Shown: positions 60,972-61,448 of the stretch, in pieces
How positions within the stretch are numbered: position 1 is the stretch's first letter
Layout: the number at the start of each line of letters is the position of its first letter
DNA from: Phycisphaerales bacterium
GTDB taxonomy: Bacteria; Planctomycetota; Phycisphaerae; Phycisphaerales; UBA1924
Length of the DNA stretch: 61,448 nucleotides
Reading direction: 5' to 3'
Assembly: GCA_016741915.1 (NCBI GenBank)
Contig: JACVCS010000013.1
Location: 1 to 61,448 of the forward strand
Program-made: the position numbers and the translations under genes
The notes under the pieces: model-generated
Told to the model about the DNA's origin: nothing
What the model saw: the letters and a program-made list of their open reading frames with translations, nothing else
Database searches by the model: none

Positions 60972-61430
60972 TCAGGCCGGTTCCTGGGCCTTGATGAGGG
61001 CGAAGAGCTCCTCGGCGGACTCGGAGGCGAAGAACTGCTCGCGGAGCTCTTTCACGAGGAACATCTTGCTGATCTTCGCCAGGACGGTGATGTGGTCCTG
61101 GCTTCGGTCGGGGGGTGAGGCGAGGAGGATGATGAGCTTCACCGGCTGGCGGTCGATGGACTGGAAGTCCATGGGGCTCGCGGGCTTGCCGATGGCCATG
61201 ACGAGGGCGGGGATACCGGCGCACTTGCCGTGGGGGATGGCGAGGTTGTTGCCGATGCCGGTGGTTCGGGTCTGCTCGCGGGTCCAGACGGCGTCCTTGA
61301 GGGTGCCGGCGTCGGTGACGCGACCGGCGGTGGCGAGGGCGTCGACGAGCTCGTTGATCGCGCCGCGCTTGTCGGTGGCCTGCAGGGGCACCTTGATCGA
61401 GTCTGGACGGATGAAGTCGGTGAGGTTCAT
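60972..61430 (-). CDS. PTS IIA-like nitrogen-regulatory protein (PtsN type)
   Basis: This 152-residue protein is a fructose/mannitol IIA domain (EIIA-Ntr type). Structural hallmarks are LVDALATAGRVTD, VWTREQTRTTGIGNNLAIPHGKC (the phospho-acceptor His is in IPHGK, near residue 69), MDFQSIDRQPVKLIILLASP and TVLAKISKMFLVKELREQFF. No EIIB or EIIC is adjacent; it is more likely a regulatory phosphoprotein than a sugar-uptake component. Such proteins affect potassium, nitrogen or stress responses by phosphorylation state. It starts 18 bases before the window's edge and is on the same strand as the polyprenyl synthase gene. Confidence 0.85.
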   Translation of the reverse strand: MNLTDFIRPDSIKVPLQATDKRGAINELVDALATAGRVTDAGTLKDAVWTREQTRTTGIGNNLAIPHGKCAGIPALVMAIGKPASPMDFQSIDRQPVKLIILLASPPDRSQDHITVLAKISKMFLVKELREQFFASESAEELFALIKAQEPA

Positions 61431-61448
61431 GCGGGGAACGAGTGTAGC

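Overview
The window is a GC-rich (roughly two-thirds G+C) stretch of bacterial chromosome, densely coded on both strands, with housekeeping genes next to many small lineage-specific ones. Several traits point to a planctomycete, most likely of the class Phycisphaerae: four secreted proteins ending in a PAPG/PTPG turn, a hydrophobic segment and an RRRR tail (a PEP-CTERM-like sorting signal); a secreted protein ending in NEGDYN-type dockerin-like repeats; a series of small proteins built on a CxxCGYxLxGL...CPECG zinc ribbon; and a Mn/Zn-type ABC permease fused to a DtxR/MntR-like domain. This assignment is inference from family traits, not from a marker-gene tree.

Layout. 1-250: a tandem repeat resembling an insertion-sequence end, then the terminator of rpsA. 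244-8306: rpsA, an M16-like protein without the zinc motif, a PfkB sugar kinase, a SpoIIE-type phosphatase, an AlkC/HEAT-repeat protein and the first sorting-signal protein. 8586-16727: an Imm26-like orphan, glnS, a beta-helix protein, an SLC13/DASS transporter and gltX. 16800-23448: a zinc-ribbon membrane protein, an HD-GYP protein and a four-gene metal ABC operon with a palindrome at its head. 23765-31794: an HPt protein and a response-regulator diguanylate cyclase, a PagL-like outer-membrane deacylase opposite a SlyX-like protein, a HAD phosphatase, zinc-ribbon proteins, aroC, a LysR regulator and a polysaccharide deacetylase. 32101-41674: acnA, a GRDP-like membrane protein with a His/Gly/Cys tail, a thioesterase, two sorting-signal proteins, a possible glycosyltransferase, an FkbM methyltransferase, a peroxiredoxin and a small membrane protein. 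41812-50402: glmS diverging from carB, a zinc-ribbon membrane protein and glycerate kinase. 50625-54413: a CbpA-type DnaJ diverging from Hsp20, then a Deg/HtrA protease, which together form a protein-quality-control island. 54493-61430: NAD kinase, a dockerin-like secreted protein, a fourth sorting-signal protein, dxs, a polyprenyl synthase and a PtsN-like IIA protein.

The most unusual features are an in-frame insertion of about 212 residues with atypical codon use in the linker ahead of the second carB synthetase half, the permease-repressor fusion with an operator-like palindrome just upstream of its operon, a roughly 60-residue insertion beside the KMSKS loop of GluRS, a C-terminal extension of GlnRS, and an intrinsic-terminator-like hairpin placed directly before a ribosome binding site. 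No tRNA, rRNA or CRISPR array was recognised.
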